NCBI GenBank assembly: GCA_047974565.1
Contig: JBKECN010000010.1
Span: 14,776-78,775 of the forward strand
DNA length: 64,000 bases
Direction: 5' to 3'
Source: JBDIAG01 sp047974565
Lineage (GTDB): Bacteria > Actinomycetota > Actinomycetes > Actinomycetales > CAWJMD01
This document shows positions 32,930 to 41,810 of the stretch, piece by piece. Made by a program: the position numbers and the translations under genes. The notes under the pieces are model-generated. The model worked only from the letters and a program-made list of their open reading frames with translations. It searched no databases and was not told the DNA's origin. The first letter of the stretch is position 1. Each line of letters begins with the position of its first letter.

Positions 32930-33610
32930 ATGCGAGTGCTCGTGGTCGAGGACGAGGAGTCGATCTCCGACCCGTTGTCATACCTGCTCACCAGGGAGGG
33001 CTTCGAGGTGTCGGTGGCGGCCGACGGAAATGCGGCGCTGGCCGAGTTCGATCGTGGTGGAGCGGATCTGGTGCTGCTGGATCTCATGCTCCCCGGTCTG
33101 CCGGGTACCGAGGTCTGCCGGATCCTGCGCACCAAATCGAGCGTGCCGGTGATCATGCTCACCGCCAAGGACGCCGAGATCGACAAGGTCGTCGGCTTGG
33201 AGATCGGCGCCGACGACTACGTCACCAAGCCCTACGCCAGCCGCGAACTGGTGGCCCGGATCCGCGCGGTGCTGCGCCGTCGGGCAAGCCTGGACGAGGT
33301 CGCCGTCTCGCCCGTGGTCGAGGCCGGGCCGGTACGGATCGACACCGAACGTCACGTGGTGACCGTGCGCGGGCAGAACCAGAGCTTCCCGCTCAAGGAG
33401 TTCGAGTTGCTGGAGATGCTGGTGCGCAACGCAGGCCGCGTGCTCACCCGCAGCCAGCTCATCGATCGGGTCTGGGGCTCGGACTATGTCGGCGACACGA
33501 AAACCCTGGACGTTCACGTCAAGCGGCTACGGGGCAAGATCGAGCGCGAGCCCAAGAGCCCGGTCCACCTGCAGACGGTGCGGGGCCTGGGTTACAAGTT
33601 CGAGGAGTGA
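32930..33610 (+). CDS. regX3: RegX3, OmpR-family response regulator
   Basis: Partner of SenX3; controls phosphate-starvation genes. 226 residues: a receiver domain with acidic pocket E7/D8/E9, phosphoacceptor D51 (LLDLMLPG) and conserved K101 (TKPY), then a winged-helix DNA-binding domain (about 128-226, ending RGLGYKFEE). Begins directly at the senX3 stop codon. Likely targets near by are the senX3 promoter itself and the phosphate genes at 8.8-14 kb, though no PHO box was found before those. Confidence 0.96.
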   Translation: MRVLVVEDEESISDPLSYLLTREGFEVSVAADGNAALAEFDRGGADLVLLDLMLPGLPGTEVCRILRTKSSVPVIMLTAKDAEIDKVVGLEIGADDYVTKPYASRELVARIRAVLRRRASLDEVAVSPVVEAGPVRIDTERHVVTVRGQNQSFPLKEFELLEMLVRNAGRVLTRSQLIDRVWGSDYVGDTKTLDVHVKRLRGKIEREPKSPVHLQTVRGLGYKFEE

Positions 33611-33637
33611 GCCCCGCGGCCCGTGCCGTTCAGGTAG

Positions 33638-34285
33638 TCAGGGGGTGGTGGTGGGGCTGGTCGTTGCCGACGTGGTCGAGGTGGCGCCGTCGGACGTGGT
33701 GGTCGCCGACTGAGTCCCGGTGGCGGACGAGGACGTGGTCGAGGTGTCGGACGTATCAGACTCAGACCCCGTCGTGGTCGGGATCGACACCGGGTCGGCC
33801 GCCTGGGTCGGGGTGAGGGTGGCGTACTCGGCGAGGGTGCCGTCCAGCACCGGCACCTCCAGGTCGAGGCTGTCGGCGCCGGAAGTGACGATCATCGCCA
33901 CCAGGGTTCCCGCCCCGGACTCGATCGGCACGACCATGGACCGTTCGCCGCCCGGGCCGATCGCCACGCTCGACATGCCCGGAATCTCGATCGGCTCGCC
34001 GGGGCCACCAGTGGCGGTGCCCAACTGCACGGACATCGGCTCGCCACCACTGTTGACCAGGGTGCCCACGACGTTGGCCTCCTCGCCGCCGTCGTCGGTG
34101 ACCAGCAGCAGGTTGCGCACCCCGAGCGCGCCGGCGTCGGCGACCACGCCGTCGCTGGCCGCGTACTTCAGCTGCGTCGTCTGTGGACTCATCTGCGAGC
34201 ACCCCGCCAGGGCGAGGCCGGCTGCGGCGAACACGGCGCAGACGGCGACGCGGGAGCGGGAAGGGTGCAGGACGCGACGGCTCAC
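33638..34285 (-). CDS. Hypothetical lipoprotein with Ser/Thr-rich tail
   Basis: A 215-residue exported lipoprotein: a signal peptide with lipobox LALAGC (lipidated C29), a globular domain (about 35-160) that looks like an immunoglobulin-type fold of the PCuAC/DUF461 kind but lacks a clear Met/His copper site, then about 45 residues of Ser/Thr. The GTG at 34285 has GAGGAG upstream. It converges with regX3 only 27 bp away and is divergent from carD. Ligand unknown. Confidence 0.8.
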   Translation of the reverse strand: MSRRVLHPSRSRVAVCAVFAAAGLALAGCSQMSPQTTQLKYAASDGVVADAGALGVRNLLLVTDDGGEEANVVGTLVNSGGEPMSVQLGTATGGPGEPIEIPGMSSVAIGPGGERSMVVPIESGAGTLVAMIVTSGADSLDLEVPVLDGTLAEYATLTPTQAADPVSIPTTTGSESDTSDTSTTSSSATGTQSATTTSDGATSTTSATTSPTTTP

Positions 34286-34488
34286 GGTGAGCTCCTCGGA
34301 AGACGACGGGCGGGCCAGGCCGTATCACCAGCGACGGCCGGGATCACTGTACCGGTCGGCCGGTTCGCGGTGGTTGCAGCGTGTGCCAGCGCGCGCGCGT
34401 GACACGCCGCCGCACTGCTGTCAAGCGAATGCTCGTACCGTCGGGTAGCCTCGGCATGCCCCTGACCTGCGCAAACGCGGCCTGCTCG

Positions 34489-34517
34489 AGTTCGTGTTGA
34501 TCTAGTTTCGTGATAAT
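34489..34517 (+). promoter_or_regulatory. Candidate carD promoter
   Basis: TGATAAT at 34511-34517 is the best -10 element in the area (GATAAT, 34512-34517), with a weak AGTTCG about 17 bp upstream as -35. The sequence is much AT-richer than its surroundings. Transcription would start about 45 bp before the carD ATG. Confidence 0.5.
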
Positions 34518-34568
34518 CTTGTGTTCCCGCGCGATTGCGCTTGGACTAGCCAAAGGGGCACCTCGCAG

Positions 34569-35051
34569 ATGGCTTTTCAGGTTGGCGAAACCGTTGTTTA
34601 CCCCCACCACGGGGCGGCTTTGATCGAAGAGATCAAGAAGCGAACCATCAAGGGGGAGGAGAAGCTTTACCTGAAGCTCAAGGTCGCGCAGGGCGATCTG
34701 ACCATTGAGGTGCCGGCCGAGAACTGTGACCTGGTCGGCGTGCGTGACGTGGTTGGCAAGGAAGGCCTGGATCGGGTCTTCGAAGTTCTGCGCGCTCCCT
34801 ACACAGAGGAGCCGACCAACTGGTCCCGCCGGTACAAGGCGAACCTGGAGAAGCTCGCCTCCGGTGATGTGATCAAGGTCGCCGAGGTGGTTCGTGACCT
34901 CTGGCGTCGCGACCAGGACCGCGGCCTTTCGGCGGGCGAGAAGCGGATGCTCGCCAAGGCCCGTCAGATCCTCGTCTCCGAGCTCGCTCTTGCGGAGAAG
35001 ACCCCGCAGGAGAAGGCCGAGGAGATCCTCGACGAGGTCCTCGCCTCCTGA
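34569..35051 (+). CDS. carD: CarD-family RNA polymerase-binding regulator
   Basis: Essential actinobacterial global regulator that binds the RNA polymerase beta subunit and stabilises open promoter complexes, notably at rRNA promoters. 160 residues, N-terminal RNAP-interacting Tudor-like domain (MAFQVGETVVYPHHGAALIE) and C-terminal helical DNA-binding domain with the conserved Trp in NWSRRYKANLEKLASGD (W85). ATG 34569 is the family start. Codon use is less GC-biased than neighbours, as in many highly expressed genes. First gene of a carD-PIN/TRAM-ispD-ispF run. Confidence 0.97.
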   Translation: MAFQVGETVVYPHHGAALIEEIKKRTIKGEEKLYLKLKVAQGDLTIEVPAENCDLVGVRDVVGKEGLDRVFEVLRAPYTEEPTNWSRRYKANLEKLASGDVIKVAEVVRDLWRRDQDRGLSAGEKRMLAKARQILVSELALAEKTPQEKAEEILDEVLAS

Positions 35052-35073
35052 CGTCCACAGATCGGGTGGCCAC

Positions 35074-36153
35074 GTGAGCACGTCGCCTCCACGTTCGATC
35101 CCGCCGCTCGTGACCGAGTTGCTGCGTCTATGCCTGGTCGCGCTGTTCGCCGGGCTCGGGTACCAGGTCGGCGCCTACGCCGATGCGCACACCGACCTTC
35201 GAGGCACGCTTGTGGTCGGTGTCGTGCTCGGTGCCGCCATCGGGTATGTCGTCGGGGGTGCTGTCGGGCGCCTGACGGTTCGCAGCGTCGACGTCGCCGA
35301 GAGCGTGCTGACCCAGCGCTCGTCCGAGCAACTTCTTGCCGGGGTCCTCGGCGGAACTCTCGGGGTGATTGTCGGGGTCGGAATCAGTTGGCCGCTCCTG
35401 CTCATCCGCCCGCAGGTGGTTTCGCTGCCGATCTTCGCGTTCGTCATCATCGCGGTGGCCTTTCTCGGATATCGCATCGGCCAAGCCCGCCGCGACACTC
35501 TGCTGAATCTGGTCAGTGGCCGGGCCGGGCTTAATCGTCCGAACCCCAACACGGCGGTCGACCGGGTGCTGGACACCTCGATCGCGATCGACGGCCGGAT
35601 CCTGGACGTGGTACGGGCCGGCTTCCTGCATGGGCGGATGTTCGTCATCCAACCGGTCCTCGACGAACTCCAGGGGCTGGCCGACTCCGCGGACGACGCC
35701 AAACGATCCCGAGGACGCCGCGGGCTGGACCTGCTGGAGGCGCTGCAACGCGAGCGCAGCGTCGACCTGGAGGTCCTCGGCGACGAGTTCCCCGAGGTGC
35801 CCGAGGTGGACGCCAAGCTCGTACGGGTGTGCCTGGCACGCGATGCCGCGCTGCTGACCCTCGACACTCCGCTGGCCAAGTCAGCGGGGCTGGCGGGCTG
35901 CCGGGTGATGAACCTGCACGCGTTGGCCCTGGCGGTGCGGCCCCCGGTCAGCGCCGGTGACACGGTCACCGTCCTGCTGACCCGGGCCGGGAAGGAAGCC
36001 GGCCAAGGCGTCGGCTATCTCGACGACGGGACGATGGTGGTGGCCGAGAAGGCCCGAGCCATGGTCGGCAAGGAGGCTACCGTGCTTGTCACCTCGGTCC
36101 TGACCACAGCCAACGGGCGGATGGTCTTCGCCCGGCTGACTTCCTCCGGCTGA
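35074..36153 (+). CDS. PIN and TRAM domain membrane protein
   Basis: A 359-residue protein of the YacL-like family: four N-terminal hydrophobic segments (about 10-130), a PIN nuclease-fold domain (about 165-280, with D in VLDTSIAIDGRILDV and LDTPLAKSAG) and a C-terminal TRAM RNA-binding domain (about 290-355). A membrane-bound ribonuclease or RNA-binding role is suggested by the domains but not known. GTG 35074 is 22 bp after carD; the stop overlaps the ispD ATG (TGATG). Confidence 0.9.
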   Translation: MSTSPPRSIPPLVTELLRLCLVALFAGLGYQVGAYADAHTDLRGTLVVGVVLGAAIGYVVGGAVGRLTVRSVDVAESVLTQRSSEQLLAGVLGGTLGVIVGVGISWPLLLIRPQVVSLPIFAFVIIAVAFLGYRIGQARRDTLLNLVSGRAGLNRPNPNTAVDRVLDTSIAIDGRILDVVRAGFLHGRMFVIQPVLDELQGLADSADDAKRSRGRRGLDLLEALQRERSVDLEVLGDEFPEVPEVDAKLVRVCLARDAALLTLDTPLAKSAGLAGCRVMNLHALALAVRPPVSAGDTVTVLLTRAGKEAGQGVGYLDDGTMVVAEKARAMVGKEATVLVTSVLTTANGRMVFARLTSSG

Positions 36154-37004
36154 TGCGCGACTCCTCAGGCGAGCCGGGTCACCGCCCGGCCGCGGACTCG
36201 GCGTGCGCGGTGGCCGCGATCGTCGTCGCCGCCGGAACCGGCGAACGTCTCGGTGCCGGACGGCCCAAGGCTCTGGTCGAGGTCGGCGGACGTCCACTGC
36301 TCGGCTGGGCGTTGGACGGTCTGCGGGCGGCGGGCATCGATCACATCGTGGTGGTGGCGCATCCGGAGTACCTCGACCAGGTCGCGGCTATCGCCGGCTC
36401 CGCGTCCGTGGTCCCCGGCGGTGCCACCCGACAGGAGTCGGTCAGCGCCGGACTCGCGCAGTTGACCGACGAGCCCGGCATCGTCCTGGTGCACGACGCC
36501 GCCCGATGCCTGACACCTCCGGACACGATCGAACTGGTGATCCGGACCCTGCAGCAGGGGGCCCGGGTGGTGATCCCGGCGATCCCCATCGTCGACACGC
36601 TGCGAGCCCGCACCGGGGGCGTCGTGGACCGGTCCCACCTGGTGTCGGTGCAGACCCCGCAGGGCTTCCACCGTGACGTTCTCGAACAGGCCCATCACCG
36701 GGGTGCGCCCGGAGCCACCGACGATGCGCTGCTCGCCGAGGCCAATGGCGAACACGTCACGCTGGTGCCCGGTTCGGACGAGGCCTTCAAGGTGACCACG
36801 CCACTGGATCTCGTGCTGGCCGAGGCGCTGGTCCGGCACCGGGCCGATGGCGCCGCGAGGCCGGCAGCCGCGGATGGCCGGGCAACAGGTTCTGACATCG
36901 GTTCGGTCCCGGGCGCCAGTACTGAACTGGGTACGGGGTCCCATGCCGCAAAGGCGGCTGAGGCCGCCGACGGCCCGGATGCCCAGGCGGTGGTGGGATC
37001 GTGA
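36153..37004 (+). CDS. ispD: 2-C-methyl-D-erythritol 4-phosphate cytidylyltransferase
   Basis: Third step of the MEP isoprenoid pathway: CTP plus MEP gives CDP-ME. 283 residues with the nucleotide loop AAGTGERLGAGRPKAL (near 28-43), VHDAARCLTPP and the C-terminal KVTTPLDLVLAEALV. About 50 residues after that (from VRHRADG) are a low-complexity Ala/Gly/Asp tail beyond the usual length of about 230. Overlaps the PIN/TRAM gene by one base and ispF by four (GTGA). Confidence 0.96.
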   Translation: MRDSSGEPGHRPAADSACAVAAIVVAAGTGERLGAGRPKALVEVGGRPLLGWALDGLRAAGIDHIVVVAHPEYLDQVAAIAGSASVVPGGATRQESVSAGLAQLTDEPGIVLVHDAARCLTPPDTIELVIRTLQQGARVVIPAIPIVDTLRARTGGVVDRSHLVSVQTPQGFHRDVLEQAHHRGAPGATDDALLAEANGEHVTLVPGSDEAFKVTTPLDLVLAEALVRHRADGAARPAAADGRATGSDIGSVPGASTELGTGSHAAKAAEAADGPDAQAVVGS

Positions 37005-37513
37005 CGGCCGCGCAGCCGACGTCTGGCCTGCCCCGCGTGGGAGTGGGCGTGGACGTGCACGCCTTCAGCGACGATCCGGGCCGACAGCTGTGGTTGGCCG
37101 GCTTGCATTGGCCAGGCCAGCCCGGCCTGGCAGGTCACTCCGACGCCGACGTGGCCGCCCACGCCTGCTGCGACGCATTGTTCAGTGCAGCGGGTATCGG
37201 TGACCTGGGCACGCACTTCGGCTCCTCCCGTCCCGAATTCGCCGGGGCCGGCGGTGTCCGCCTGCTCGCCGAGGCCGCCCGGCTGGTGCGTGCCGACGGT
37301 TTCGAGATCGGCAACCTCAGCGTCCAGGTGATCGGCAACCGGCCCAAGCTCGGTCCTCGCCGGGCCGAGGCTCAGGCTGCCCTCTCGGCCGCCGCCGGGG
37401 CTCCGGTGGCCATCTCGGCGACGACCACCGACGGTCTCGGCCTGACCGGTCGGGGCGAGGGGGTGGCCGCCATCGCCACCGCCCTGGTGGTGCTGGTCCC
37501 CGGCGCCGGCTGA
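37001..37513 (+). CDS. ispF: 2-C-methyl-D-erythritol 2,4-cyclodiphosphate synthase
   Basis: Fifth step of the MEP pathway: cyclises CDP-ME-2-phosphate to MEcPP. 170 residues, with the metal-binding motif VGVDVHAF (D18/H20 region), GHSDADVAAHACCDAL and IGDLGTHF, and the substrate loop SATTTDGLGLTGRGEG. The GTG overlaps the ispD stop, so translation is coupled. A possible small stem follows the stop codon. Confidence 0.97.
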   Translation: MTAAQPTSGLPRVGVGVDVHAFSDDPGRQLWLAGLHWPGQPGLAGHSDADVAAHACCDALFSAAGIGDLGTHFGSSRPEFAGAGGVRLLAEAARLVRADGFEIGNLSVQVIGNRPKLGPRRAEAQAALSAAAGAPVAISATTTDGLGLTGRGEGVAAIATALVVLVPGAG

Positions 37514-37639
37514 CGCGGGCTGGCGGACCCGCCGGCACCGAACACCCGTGTGAATCGTGCACGTCACCCCTGGACGCACTCGGTCTCGACAGCCCTCGGG
37601 CGGCAGGTAACCCCGCCCTCGATGGGCGACACTGGGGGC

Positions 37640-39007
37640 GTGAACGAGTTGATCGAGGCACTCAGCCGCGCCGTGCAGGCGGCACCGGACGATCTCGCAC
37701 TGCGTAGGCACCTGGCATCGGTGCTGTTGGGCGCGGGCCAGCGGGATCAGGCCGTCACGCATCTGGCGGCGGTGCTGGCGGCCGCACCGGGCGATGCCGA
37801 GGCCGCCGCGCTGATGGGCCAGGCGCTCGGGCTCGGGGCATCCCCGCGCCCGGACCAGACTCCCGCCCCGGGTCACCCGCAGTCCGGGCCACCGTCCGAC
37901 GACCCGGCTCGCCCCGAGCCGACCTGGCCGCCAGCGACCCACCCGACCCAGCCGACCAAGCCGACCCAGCCTGAACCTGGCGAGGCGTCGCAGGACGCCG
38001 GCGCCGAGCAGGTCGGGCCGCACCACCGTCCGTCCGGCGACTTCGACTGGCATGCCGCCGAGTCCCAGGTGGGTGACATCGCAGAGCCGATGTTCGTCGA
38101 TGACGACGGCCCCGACCCGAGCCAGCCGGCCTGGGACGTGGAGCGGGCGTCCATCCGGCTGGCTGATGTGGGCGGGATGGTGGAGGTCAAGCAGCGGCTG
38201 GAGGCCGCCTTCCTCGCGCCGCTGCGCAACCCCGAACTGCGCCGGATGTATGGCAAGAGCCTGCGCGGCGGGCTGCTGCTCTACGGGCCGCCGGGCTGCG
38301 GGAAGACCTTCGTCGCGCGCGCGGTGGCCGGGGAGATGGGTGCCAAGTTCATCTCGGTGGGCCTGTCGGACATCCTCGACATGTGGATCGGCAGCAGTGA
38401 GAAGAACCTGCACGAACTGTTCGCGCTGGCCCGTCGGGAGGCACCCGTGGTGCTCTTCCTGGACGAACTCGACGCCCTGGGGATCAAGCGCTCGCAGACC
38501 CGCAATGCCGGAACCCGCGGCACCGTCAACCAGTTGCTCAGCGAACTCGACGGGGTCGACTCGGCCAACGAGGGCGTCTTCGTGCTGGCCGCCACCAACC
38601 AGCCGTGGGACATCGACCCGGCGCTGCGCCGGCCCGGACGGCTCGATCGCACCCTGCTGGTGCTGCCACCGGACGAACCCGCCCGGGCGGCCATCCTGCG
38701 TCACCACCTCAGCTCGCGCCCGGTCTCGGGTGTGAATCTGCCCAGGCTGGCCAAGATGACCGACGGCTACTCCGGGGCCGACCTGGCTCACCTGTGCGAC
38801 ACCGCTTCCGAGCGGGCGATGATGGACAGCGTCCGCACCGGGCAGCCACGGATGATCGGGATGGACGACCTGACCGCGGGGTTGCGCGAGGTGCGACCCT
38901 CCATCGGTGGCTGGTTCGACGCGGCCCGCAACGTGGTCACCTTCGCCGACCCGGACGGCAGCTACGCGGACCTGCGTGCCTACATGAAGAAGACCAAACG
39001 CCTGTGA
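37640..39007 (+). CDS. AAA+ ATPase with N-terminal TPR-like region
   Basis: A 455-residue soluble ATPase. An N-terminal helical tetratricopeptide-like part (about 1-65, ALSRAVQAAPDDLALRRHLASV), a Pro-rich linker, then a classical AAA domain: Walker A GPPGCGKT at 216-223, Walker B FLDELDALG (D275, E276), second region of homology ending RRPGRLDRTLLV. Closest in style to FtsH/Cdc48-type remodellers but without a protease domain. The GTG at 37640 is taken as start; the ATG at 37622 is possible. Its stop overlaps the next gene (TPR membrane protein), so the two form a pair. Function unknown. Confidence 0.85.
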   Translation: MNELIEALSRAVQAAPDDLALRRHLASVLLGAGQRDQAVTHLAAVLAAAPGDAEAAALMGQALGLGASPRPDQTPAPGHPQSGPPSDDPARPEPTWPPATHPTQPTKPTQPEPGEASQDAGAEQVGPHHRPSGDFDWHAAESQVGDIAEPMFVDDDGPDPSQPAWDVERASIRLADVGGMVEVKQRLEAAFLAPLRNPELRRMYGKSLRGGLLLYGPPGCGKTFVARAVAGEMGAKFISVGLSDILDMWIGSSEKNLHELFALARREAPVVLFLDELDALGIKRSQTRNAGTRGTVNQLLSELDGVDSANEGVFVLAATNQPWDIDPALRRPGRLDRTLLVLPPDEPARAAILRHHLSSRPVSGVNLPRLAKMTDGYSGADLAHLCDTASERAMMDSVRTGQPRMIGMDDLTAGLREVRPSIGGWFDAARNVVTFADPDGSYADLRAYMKKTKRL

Positions 39008-40035
39008 GCGGCCCCGACCGCCTGCGGCTGATGCTCGAAGCAGGTCGCTACCGCGAGGCACTGGCGGGCGCGCACCGGCACCTGGCGACCAGCCCGCAGG
39101 ACCCTGACCTGTGGGAGGTGGTCGCGCGGGCGCACCTGGGTCTGGAGGAATGGCAGGCCGCCTTGCAGGCCCTGGGCACGCTGGTCGCGGCGACGCCGAA
39201 CTCCCCGACGCCGCACCTTTTCGCCGCCTTGGCCCTGGCCGGGCTGGGACGCAACGAGGAGGCCGTGGCCGCCTCGTGCGAGGCCGTCCGGCTGGCGCCC
39301 GACCTGTGGACGGCGCACGTCTTCGTCGCTCAGTACGCCAGCGCCGTCGGGGGGCAGGGCGCCCTCGCCTGGGATGCGGCCAACCGGGCCGTCCAGCTGG
39401 CCCCGAATGAGACCGACACGCACGCCGCGATGGGCCTGGTGGCGTTGCGGGCCAAGCGTCGCGATGTGGCCGAGCAGGCGTTGCTGCGGGCTCTGGCGCT
39501 GGATCCCGGCAACCACGCGGCCGAGCACAACCTGGGCCTGCTGCGCCTGCGGGACGGGCAGATCTCCGTGGCCGCGGAGCATCTGGGCGCCTCCGCGCTG
39601 GCAGACCCGGGCGCCTCGGAGACGGGCCGGGCCTTCCACGTGCTGATCCTGCGATGGCTGCAACGCACCCACTGGGTGATGTGGGGAACCTGGCTGGGCG
39701 CGTCCCTGCTGAGCGGGCAGTTCGTGTCCGGCTCCTACGACGTCGGGGTGCTCTGCGCGGTGCTGGCCGGGCTCGCCGCGCTGGTGTGGTGGACCCGGCG
39801 CAGCGTGCTCGCCGTGGGCGGGCATCTGCGCCGGGTGTTGTGGACGGTGCTGCGCGGTTCGTGGACCGCGATGGGGTGGTTCGTGTGTGTCTGCCTCGCG
39901 TGGGGCTTTCTCGTGCTGGCCGCGGTCATCCCCGACCAGGACCTGCGCGGACCCTGTCTGAGCTTCGCCGCCTGGTCACTGCTGGTCGGCTGCCTCGTCT
40001 CCTGGGTGGAGGCGGGCCGCTTCGCCCGTAGCTGA
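39004..40035 (+). CDS. TPR-repeat membrane protein, partner of the AAA+ ATPase
   Basis: A 343-residue protein: about six tetratricopeptide repeats (residues 1-205), then four hydrophobic segments in the C-terminal third (about 218-340, starting HWVMWGTWLGASLLSGQF). The TPR part has the sequence style of the ATPase's N-terminus, so both may bind the same or each other's partners. The GTG overlaps the ATPase stop by GTGA. A cytoplasmic TPR scaffold anchored to the membrane that positions the ATPase is a fair inference. No known name. Confidence 0.82.
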   Translation: MSGPDRLRLMLEAGRYREALAGAHRHLATSPQDPDLWEVVARAHLGLEEWQAALQALGTLVAATPNSPTPHLFAALALAGLGRNEEAVAASCEAVRLAPDLWTAHVFVAQYASAVGGQGALAWDAANRAVQLAPNETDTHAAMGLVALRAKRRDVAEQALLRALALDPGNHAAEHNLGLLRLRDGQISVAAEHLGASALADPGASETGRAFHVLILRWLQRTHWVMWGTWLGASLLSGQFVSGSYDVGVLCAVLAGLAALVWWTRRSVLAVGGHLRRVLWTVLRGSWTAMGWFVCVCLAWGFLVLAAVIPDQDLRGPCLSFAAWSLLVGCLVSWVEAGRFARS

Positions 40036-40070
40036 CGGTCCCGGGGCCGGATGGCCCTGCCCCGGGACCG
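40036..40070. terminator. Bidirectional terminator hairpin
   Basis: Perfect 12-bp inverted repeat CGGTCCCGGGGC (40036-40047) and its complement (40059-40070), 11-base loop, filling the 41-bp gap between the convergent TPR-protein and gnd genes. No T-run. Confidence 0.7.
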
Positions 40071-40076
40071 GATCGC

Positions 40077-41525
40077 TCAGCCGTCGGTGCGGGCCTCGCT
40101 GCGGTCCCCGGACCAGTCCGTGTGGTACGAGCCCTCGGCATCGACCCGACGGTAGGTGTGGGCGCCGAAGAAGTCCCGCAGCCCCTGCACCAGGGCCGCC
40201 GGTAGCCGGTCCGCGCGCACCGTGTCGTAGTACCCCAAGGCGGCGCTGAACCCCGGTACCGGAACTCCCGCCGTGGTGGCCAAGGCCACCACCCGTCGCC
40301 AACCGTCCTGACTCACCCCGAGCTCCTTGGCCACCGACGGCGCCGCCAGGAGCGTGGCCAACTGATTGCCCGCATACTCCGAGCGGATCCGCTCCAGCAG
40401 CGCCGCCCGGATGATGCATCCTGCTCGCCAGATCTTGGCCACCTCGGCCACGTCGACGTTCCAGTCGTAGGTCAGCGAGGCGGTGCGGATCTGGTCCAGC
40501 CCCTGGGCGTAGGCCACCACCTTGGACGCCCACAGCGCCGCGCGGACGTCGTCCACCAGTTGGGCCTTGTCGAGGTCGGCGGGCAGCGTCCCGTCCGGAC
40601 CGGACAGGGCCTCGCCGGCGGCGGCGCGCAGGTCGGCGTGCCCGGAGGTGGAGCGGGCGAAGACCGATTCGGCGATCGAGTTGACCGGCACGCCCAGTTC
40701 CAGGGCGGACTGCACGGTCCACCGGCCGGTGCCCTTCTGTTCGGCCTGATCGACGATCACCTCGACCAGCGGCTTGCCGGTGCGGGCATCGACCTGGTCG
40801 AGCACCTGGGAGGTGATCTCGATCAGGTACGAGTCGAGGTCGCCGGAGTTCCAGGTCTCGAAGACGTCCGCGATCTCGCTCGCGCTCAGGCCGGCCGCCT
40901 TGAGCAGGTCGTAACTCTCGGCGATGAACTGCATGTCGGCGTACTCGATGCCGTTGTGCACCATCTTGACGAAGTGGCCGGCGCCGTCCGGGCCCATGTA
41001 GGCGCAGCAGGCTTCTCCGTCATACTTGGCGGCGATGGTCTCCAGGATCGGCCCGAGTGCCTCGTAGGACTCCGGGGAGCCGCCCGGCATGATCGAGGGT
41101 CCCTCCAGGGCTCCCACCTCGCCGCCGGAGATGCCGGCTCCGACGAAGTGCAGGCCCTCGGCTCGTAGCCGCTTCTCCCGTCGCCGGGTGTCCTCGTAGT
41201 GGGCGTTGCCGCCGTCCACGACGATGTCGCCGTCCTCCAGCAGCGGGACCAGCGAGTCGATGACCGCGTCCGTGCCGCGCCCGGCCTGCACCATGATGAC
41301 GATCCGCCGCGGCCGGGTCAGCGAGGCGACGAAGTCGGCGAGTTCGGCGGACGGGACGAAGTTGCCCTCGTCGCCGTGCTCGGCGATCAGTTCGTCGGTG
41401 CGTGAGGTCGTGCGGTTGTACAGCGCGACGGTGTACCCGTTGCGCGCCATGTTGCGGGCCAGGTTGCTGCCCATCACGGCCAGTCCGACGACTCCGACGT
41501 CGGCGGTTGCGGTCTTCTCGCTCAT
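40077..41525 (-). CDS. gnd: 6-phosphogluconate dehydrogenase, decarboxylating
   Basis: Oxidises 6-phosphogluconate to ribulose-5-phosphate in the pentose phosphate pathway. 482 residues of the long type; N-terminal NADP loop VGLAVMGSNLARNMA, substrate motifs GISGGEVGALEGPSIMPGG, and the catalytic lysine segment HFVKMVHNGIEYADMQ (K and H-N), ending with the C-terminal FGAHTYRR-x-DTD-type tail (HTDWSGD). ATG 41525 follows GAGGAGC. Divergent from gntP, with which it shares the gluconate route. Confidence 0.97.
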   Translation of the reverse strand: MSEKTATADVGVVGLAVMGSNLARNMARNGYTVALYNRTTSRTDELIAEHGDEGNFVPSAELADFVASLTRPRRIVIMVQAGRGTDAVIDSLVPLLEDGDIVVDGGNAHYEDTRRREKRLRAEGLHFVGAGISGGEVGALEGPSIMPGGSPESYEALGPILETIAAKYDGEACCAYMGPDGAGHFVKMVHNGIEYADMQFIAESYDLLKAAGLSASEIADVFETWNSGDLDSYLIEITSQVLDQVDARTGKPLVEVIVDQAEQKGTGRWTVQSALELGVPVNSIAESVFARSTSGHADLRAAAGEALSGPDGTLPADLDKAQLVDDVRAALWASKVVAYAQGLDQIRTASLTYDWNVDVAEVAKIWRAGCIIRAALLERIRSEYAGNQLATLLAAPSVAKELGVSQDGWRRVVALATTAGVPVPGFSAALGYYDTVRADRLPAALVQGLRDFFGAHTYRRVDAEGSYHTDWSGDRSEARTDG

Positions 41526-41733
41526 GCTGCTCCTCGTCGTGGGGTGGCCCGTGCTCCTGGGTGGACTCGTGCTGGTGGGCGGTCTCGTCCTGGGCATTGT
41601 CTTGGGCCGGGCGGGCCCGGTCGTGTCCAACGCTATCCAGTCCCGGCCGGATTGCGCGGTGGCCGTCTCGCCGAGACGCTGCCCGCGTCGTGACTGACTC
41701 GTGATCTACGCGGCGGTCCGACTCATTCGTCGC

Positions 41734-41777
41734 AGTGACAACCTGAGTCACTTGTACGGATTTACGAAGTTTACGGA
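41734..41777 (+). promoter_or_regulatory. Candidate operator upstream of gntP
   Basis: AGTGAC (41734-41739) and GTCACT (41747-41752) are inverted repeats with a 7-base spacer, followed at once by three TACGRA direct repeats (41755, 41763, 41772). The block is AT-richer than the rest of the divergent gnd/gntP gap. A gluconate-responsive regulator site is plausible; no regulator gene is nearby. Confidence 0.45.
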
Positions 41778-41810
41778 GATTTGTCAGTCAATGCCGAAGG
41801 GGTGTCGTCG

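Noticed and set aside
34894..35073. N-terminal extension of the PIN/TRAM protein into carD
   Set aside because: The frame overlaps carD; the GTG at 35074 gives the expected membrane-helix start.
36695..39061. A 788-codon minus-strand frame across ispD, ispF and the AAA ATPase
   Set aside because: Antisense shadow; composition (His/Gln/Gly/Arg rich) is not protein-like and the plus-strand genes are certain.
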